Assembly: GCA_963835135.1 (NCBI GenBank)
Contig: CAWIEF010000001.1
Span: forward strand, 124,001-188,000
Direction of reading: 5' to 3'
DNA: 64,000 nucleotides
From: JAVVHH01 sp963835135
GTDB taxonomy: Bacteria; Pseudomonadota; Alphaproteobacteria; Acetobacterales; Acetobacteraceae
Part shown: piece by piece, positions 60,554 through 64,000 of the stretch
Numbering within the stretch: position 1 is the first letter of the stretch
How the letters are laid out: every line of letters starts with the position of its first letter
The notes under the pieces: generated by a model
What the model saw: the letters and a program-made list of their open reading frames with translations, nothing else
Databases searched by the model: none
What the model was told of the DNA's origin: nothing
Made by a program: the position numbers and the translations under genes

Positions 60554-61051
60554 TCAGCTCCGCGCGGCCATGACGTCGCCGACCGCGGCGTCGACGCGGG
60601 CCGGGTCCGGGGTGTGACCGGTCAGGCGTGAGATGACTGCGGCCGCGGTGTCGTTGGCCACCTGCCGCAAGGCGCCCATGGCGGCCTTGCGGGCCGCGGC
60701 GATGCTCTGCTCGGCCGCGGCGAGTTGCCGGTCGAGCTGCTCGCCGTCGGCGCGGGCTTGTTCGGCCGCCTCGCGCTTGGCGGCCTCGGAGGCCTTGGCG
60801 ACCTGGGCCTGGGCTTCGGCCGACGCGGACCGGCCACGCTCGGCGATTTCGGCCGCTGCCCGGTCGGCCTCTTCCTTGGCGTGGCGCGCGCCCTCGAGAT
60901 CGGAGGAGATGCGAAGCTCGCGCACCGCGAGGACGCTGCCCACCTGCGGCAAGGCCCAGAAGCGCAGCGCCGCGTAGAGCACGGCGAAGATGATGAACAT
61001 CCAGACGACCTGGGAGATCGTCAGTGGATTGGCGAAATCGAGCTGGGGCAT
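60554..61051 (-). CDS. atpF2: F0 ATP synthase subunit b'
   Basis: A 165-aa second stator subunit, characteristic of alphaproteobacteria and phototrophs, which pairs with b as a heterodimer. It has a membrane helix (VVWMFIIFAVLYAALRFWAL, residues about 14-33) then the coiled coil. It lies between atpE (60 bp upstream) and atpF. Confidence 0.92.
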   Translation of the reverse strand: MPQLDFANPLTISQVVWMFIIFAVLYAALRFWALPQVGSVLAVRELRISSDLEGARHAKEEADRAAAEIAERGRSASAEAQAQVAKASEAAKREAAEQARADGEQLDRQLAAAEQSIAAARKAAMGALRQVANDTAAAVISRLTGHTPDPARVDAAVGDVMAARS

Positions 61052-61111
61052 GCGCCTCGCGTCCGGCCGGGGAAGGCCGGCCCGATGGCCGGCCTGCGAC
61101 GTGTGTCGGAG

Positions 61112-61369
61112 TTAGGTGAAGAGGATGAGGAACGCGATCAGAAGCGCGAAGAGCGCGACCGCTTCGGTGAGCGCGAAGCCCAGGATGCCAATCGGGAACA
61201 CGGCGTCACGCGCGGACGGGTTGCGGGCGACCGAGGAGACCATGGCGGAGAAGATGTTGCCGATGCCAACGCCGACGCCGGCGAGGGCGATGACGGCGAG
61301 GCCCGCGCCGAGCGCCTTGTAGGCGGCGACGGTGGCTTGGGCAGTGGCGGCGGCGGTTTGCGGGTCCAT
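61112..61369 (-). CDS. atpE: F0 ATP synthase subunit c
   Basis: An 85-aa hairpin of two membrane helices that forms the proton-carrying ring. The polar loop is RNPSARD, helix 1 is glycine-rich (GAGLAVIALAGVGVGIGNIF), and the proton-binding acid is Glu69 in GFALTEAVALFAL. AAAGGA precedes the ATG. It lies between atpB and the b' gene. Confidence 0.95.
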   Translation of the reverse strand: MDPQTAAATAQATVAAYKALGAGLAVIALAGVGVGIGNIFSAMVSSVARNPSARDAVFPIGILGFALTEAVALFALLIAFLILFT

Positions 61370-61420
61370 AACTCTTGGTCCTTTCAGGATGAACGGTTTG
61401 TCGTCACGTCCGGGCGATAC

Positions 61421-62179
61421 TCAGTGCAGGTGCACCGCATCGTGGAGATAGATGCACGTCAGGATCGCGAACACGTAGGCCTGGAGCGCGGCCACGAGGA
61501 GTTCGAAGCCCTCGAGGACGACGTTGAGCGCGAGCGGCAAGATGCCGAGCGCGCCGGTCACGGCGCCTGCGCCGGCCAGGATGAGGATGAAGGTGCCGAA
61601 CACTTCGAACATGACGTGCCCGGCCACCATGTTGGCGAACAGACGGATCGACAGGCTGACCGGCCGCGAGAGGTAGGAGATGACCTCGATCGGGATGATC
61701 AGTGGCGCCAGCAGCTTCGGCGCGCCCTCGGGGAAGAAGTAGCTGAAGAAGTGCAGCCCGTGGATGCGCAGCGCGACCACGGTGACGATGATGATGACCA
61801 TGACGGCGAGCCCGGCGGTCACCGCGATGTGGCTCGTGTAGGTGAAGGAATAGGGCAGCAAGCCGAGGATGTTGCCCATCAGGACGAAGAAGAACAGCGC
61901 GAAGATGAACGGGAAGAAGCGCTTGCCCTCCGGCCCGATGCTGCCCACGGCCATGTCCATGATGCCGGAATAGGCCATCTCGGCCAGGGCTTGCAGCCGG
62001 CCCGGCACGATCGCCTTGGGCTTGGCGCCGTAATGGAGCGTCGCCAGGACCAATGCCCCGCCGAGCACCATCATCAGGTTGGAGTTGGTGAAGTTCACCG
62101 AACGCCCGACGGCGCCCAGCGCGCTGTGGAGCTCGAACTGGCCCAATGCGTCGATCTTCGGTGCTGCTTCGGCCGCCAA
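61421..62179 (-). CDS. atpB: F0 ATP synthase subunit a
   Basis: A 252-aa membrane subunit forming the proton half-channels. The essential Arg is in SLSIRLFANMVAGH, and the C-terminal helices end with YVFAILTCIYLHDA. The frame opens with a TTG at 62179 preceded by GAGGGGA; no ATG exists before conserved sequence. It starts 17 bp after the atpI stop. Confidence 0.94.
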   Translation of the reverse strand: MAAEAAPKIDALGQFELHSALGAVGRSVNFTNSNLMMVLGGALVLATLHYGAKPKAIVPGRLQALAEMAYSGIMDMAVGSIGPEGKRFFPFIFALFFFVLMGNILGLLPYSFTYTSHIAVTAGLAVMVIIIVTVVALRIHGLHFFSYFFPEGAPKLLAPLIIPIEVISYLSRPVSLSIRLFANMVAGHVMFEVFGTFILILAGAGAVTGALGILPLALNVVLEGFELLVAALQAYVFAILTCIYLHDAVHLH

Positions 62180-62196
62180 AACTCAGTCCCCTCTCG

Positions 62197-62508
62197 TCAC
62201 AACCCCGGGGTGCGCCGCGATTTGGGCGGCATCATCAGCCGCCACACATTCGCCACCCCGGCCGCACCACCCAGCAGCACGAACAATGCCAGCAACCAGG
62301 GCCTGGTCCCCAGCAGCCAATCCAAGCCCCATCCGATCGCGAGCCCGACCGCGAGCGCGGAAACCAGCTCGACCCCGACACGAACGCCGATGCCCATCGG
62401 GCTTGGCGCACCGTCCCGGCCAGGTGCCGGCTTCGGCGCTGCCGCCTCCTGCCGTGCCTGCGCGCTGCGCAGACGCTCCTCGAAGGAGCTCTTGTCCCGA
62501 TCGCTCAT
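62197..62508 (-). CDS. atpI: F0 ATP synthase assembly protein AtpI
   Basis: A 103-aa protein with a charged N-terminus and two membrane helices (VELVSALAVGLAIGWGLDWL and WLLALFVLLGGAAGVANVWR), the AtpI/AtpZ layout that assists c-ring assembly. The ATG at 62508 (MSDRDKSSF) with GAGGCGGGA just upstream is preferred over an upstream start seven codons earlier. It is the first gene of the operon. Confidence 0.9.
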   Translation of the reverse strand: MSDRDKSSFEERLRSAQARQEAAAPKPAPGRDGAPSPMGIGVRVGVELVSALAVGLAIGWGLDWLLGTRPWLLALFVLLGGAAGVANVWRLMMPPKSRRTPGL

Positions 62509-62553
62509 TCCCGCCTCTCGCACGCCCATCGGCCGCGCCGCAAAGGCGCGGGT

Positions 62554-62582
62554 TTGCTAGCTTCGAGGGGTGGGGGTGTCAA
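62554..62582 (-). promoter_or_regulatory. Probable sigma-70 promoter of the F0 ATP synthase operon
   Basis: On the minus strand TTGACA (62582-62577), a 17-bp spacer, and TAGCAA (62559-62554) form a good promoter about 46 bp before the atpI ATG. A CGCGCC/GGCGCG stem lies in the predicted leader. Just upstream of the -35 is the 14-bp palindrome GCGCAACGTTGCGC (62591-62604). Confidence 0.6.
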
Positions 62583-62590
62583 GGCTGCGG

Positions 62591-62604
62591 GCGCAACGTT
62601 GCGC
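62591..62604. promoter_or_regulatory. 14-bp perfect palindrome between phoB and the atp promoter
   Basis: GCGCAACGTTGCGC is fully symmetric and lies nine bases upstream of the atp -35. It could be a repressor or activator site for the ATP synthase operon, or part of the phoB transcript end. It lacks a T-tract, which argues against a simple terminator. Confidence 0.4.
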
Positions 62605-62640
62605 GTTTGTCGAGGGATTGTGGCTCTCGCTGCTGGACGG

Positions 62641-63330
62641 TCACTCGGTATCGAGCGCGTACCCCGCCGCGCGCACCGTCCGTACGATGTCGAGTTCGCC
62701 CTCGCCGTTGATGCTCTTGCGCAGCCGGCGGATGTGCACGTCGACCGTGCGGGGCTCGACATGGATGTCGCGGCCCCACACGGCATTGAGCAATTCCTCG
62801 CGCGAGAACACCCGCCGCGGATGCTGCATGAGGAATTCCAGCAGCCGGTATTCGGTCGGCCCGAGATGCAGCGCGCGCGCGTTGCGCTGAACCCGGTGGG
62901 CGGACTGATCCATGACGATGTCGTGGAACTCGAGCTGGCCGCGGGACGATGGCGGGCCGGCCCGGCGTAGCAGCGCGCGCATGCGCGCCAGCAGCGCGTC
63001 CATGCTGAACGGCTTGGTGATGTAATCGTCGGCGCCGGTATTGAGGCCGCGCACGGCGTCCTGATCCTCGCTGCGGGCGGTCACCATGATCACCGGCAGG
63101 TCGCGCGTCGCGGGCCTGCGGCGGATTTGCCGGCACACCTCGATACCGGACATCACGGGCAGCATCCAATCGAGCAGCACGATGTCGGGGGGCGATTCCG
63201 CGATCCGCGCCATGGCTTCCTGTCCGTCGACGGCCTCCTCGACGTCGAACCCCTGCTTCTCGAGGTTGTAGCGGAGCATCGCGACCAGCGAAGCCTCGTC
63301 CTCGACGACGAGGACCATTGGTTTCTGCAT
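62641..63330 (-). CDS. phoB: Phosphate regulon response regulator PhoB
   Basis: A 229-aa OmpR/PhoB-type regulator, the same length as E. coli PhoB. The receiver domain has the acidic pair in VVEDEAS, phospho-acceptor Asp in VLLDWMLP, and conserved Lys in ITKPFSM. The C-terminal winged helix shows GPTEYRLLEFLMQHPRRVFS and VDVHIRRLRK. The ATG at 63330 is preferred over the upstream frame start. It lies 13 bp after phoU; the histidine kinase PhoR is not in view and may be upstream of the window. Confidence 0.94.
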   Translation of the reverse strand: MQKPMVLVVEDEASLVAMLRYNLEKQGFDVEEAVDGQEAMARIAESPPDIVLLDWMLPVMSGIEVCRQIRRRPATRDLPVIMVTARSEDQDAVRGLNTGADDYITKPFSMDALLARMRALLRRAGPPSSRGQLEFHDIVMDQSAHRVQRNARALHLGPTEYRLLEFLMQHPRRVFSREELLNAVWGRDIHVEPRTVDVHIRRLRKSINGEGELDIVRTVRAAGYALDTE

Positions 63331-63343
63331 CAGAGCGCACCCA

Positions 63344-64000
63344 TCAGATCGCACCTTGTGGCCGGACCACGGCGTAGGCGGCGCTGTCGGTGCCCTTGGG
63401 CCGCTCGTCGTCCAGCGACGTGCCGGTCACGGCATAGTGGACGGTCTCGGCGATGTTGGTCGCGTGATCGCCGATCCGCTCGAGGTTCTTGGCGATGAAC
63501 AGCAGGTGCGTGCAGGGGGTGATGTTGCGCGGGTCTTCCATCATGTAGGTGATCAGCTCGCGAAAGATGGAGTTGTAGAGGTCGTCGATGGCCTGGTCGG
63601 ATTGCCAGACCTGGACCGCCTTGGCGTCGTCGTTCTCGCCGACGGCGTCGATGACGAGGCGCAGGTTTTCCTGCGCGAGCCGCGCCATGGTGGTCAGTCC
63701 GATCAGGCTGAACGGCAGGGTGAACTGTCCGAGCACGATGCTGCGCTTGGCGACGTTCTTGGCGTAGTCGCCGATCCGCTCGAGCTGGGCCGAGATCTTC
63801 AGGCCGGCCACGATCTGGCGCAGGTCGCTCGCCATGGGCTGGCGCAACGCCAGCAGCCGGATGACCGCCGCCTCGATCTGCCGCTCGAGGGCGTCGACCG
63901 CGGCATCCTGCTGGACCGCCTTGGTGGCGACCTCGGGGTCCTGGCCGACGATGGCGTCGGTGGCCAGCGCGACCTGGTTCTCGACGATGCCGCCCATCTG
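63344..64000 (-). CDS. phoU: Phosphate transport regulator PhoU, N-terminus beyond the window
   Basis: At least 217 residues of the PhoU metal-binding helical-bundle protein that couples the Pst importer to PhoR. Two repeats are visible: LKISAQLERIGDYAKNVAKR and LLFIAKNLERIGDHATNIAE, each with the ERIGD(H/Y)A motif. The frame is open to the window edge and the visible first Met (MGGIVENQ) is internal to the family's usual N-terminus, so the true start lies outside. It is co-transcribed with phoB. Confidence 0.92.
   Translation of the reverse strand, partial: QMGGIVENQVALATDAIVGQDPEVATKAVQQDAAVDALERQIEAAVIRLLALRQPMASDLRQIVAGLKISAQLERIGDYAKNVAKRSIVLGQFTLPFSLIGLTTMARLAQENLRLVIDAVGENDDAKAVQVWQSDQAIDDLYNSIFRELITYMMEDPRNITPCTHLLFIAKNLERIGDHATNIAETVHYAVTGTSLDDERPKGTDSAAYAVVRPQGAI

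Noticed and set aside
1..64000. CRISPR arrays, tRNA or rRNA genes, insertion sequences, prophage genes
   Set aside because: I found no regularly spaced repeats, no cloverleaf-like or rRNA sequence, and no transposase, integrase or phage protein on either strand.

Overview
The window is high-GC, densely packed DNA from what looks like an alphaproteobacterium, most likely Rhodospirillales/Acetobacteraceae. This is inferred from gene content: a separate F0 operon with both b and b' subunits, a UbiM-like ubiquinone hydroxylase, a PEP-CTERM protein, many periplasmic-binding-protein transporters, and pervasive ATGA/GTGA stop-start overlaps. I see no rRNA, tRNA, CRISPR array, insertion sequence or prophage. 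Almost everything is chromosomal catabolic and transport gene content.

Layout. 1-6.6 kb: the end of a sugar-type ABC ATPase coupled to an orphan xanthine/CO-dehydrogenase large subunit, a DUF2066-like exported protein, a PEP-CTERM protein, an NMT1-like binding protein and an exported alpha/beta hydrolase. 6.7-11.7 kb: an unrecognised 209-aa protein (copy 1 of a two-copy family), an APC permease, cardiolipin synthase and a P450. 11.7-17.7 kb: a histidine-degradation locus (hutF divergent from hutI-hutU) that continues into an ornithine-cyclodeaminase homologue and a PhnD-like protein, with no hutH or hutG. 17.6-23.7 kb: a minus-strand pyrimidine operon (ABC binding protein, two permeases, cytosine-deaminase-like enzyme, Urc1-type GTP cyclohydrolase II homologue, uracil phosphoribosyltransferase). 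23.8-28.4 kb: a quaternary-amine (OpuC/EgtU-like) ABC importer with a histidine-ammonia-lyase-family enzyme embedded in it. That enzyme lacks the Ala-Ser-Gly triad that forms the MIO cofactor. 28.4-36.4 kb: VWA/MoxR pair, two SDRs, LysR regulator, large hybrid histidine kinase. 36.5-41.1 kb: copy 2 of the unknown family, carotenoid oxygenase, UbiM-like hydroxylase, sugar dehydrogenase. 41.2-50.7 kb: a purine uptake and oxidation operon (BMP-type ABC importer, xanthine dehydrogenase FAD subunit, fused FeS-Mo subunit, 8-oxoguanine deaminase). 50.8-56.2 kb: a branched-chain-type ABC importer and a TetR regulator. 56.2-60 kb: a DUF2852 protein and two convergent oligopeptide-type binding proteins. 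60-64 kb: the F0 ATP synthase operon, then phoB and the end of phoU.

The two most interesting systems are these. (a) The five-gene QAT transporter plus MIO-less lyase operon (23830-28381). Its composition fits uptake and trimethylamine-eliminating cleavage of a histidine betaine such as ergothioneine; this is inference. (b) A dispersed pair of unknown proteins (6770-7399 and 36510-37136) that share a nearly identical 39-nt block ending exactly at their start codons (36 of 39 positions), although the first codons themselves differ.
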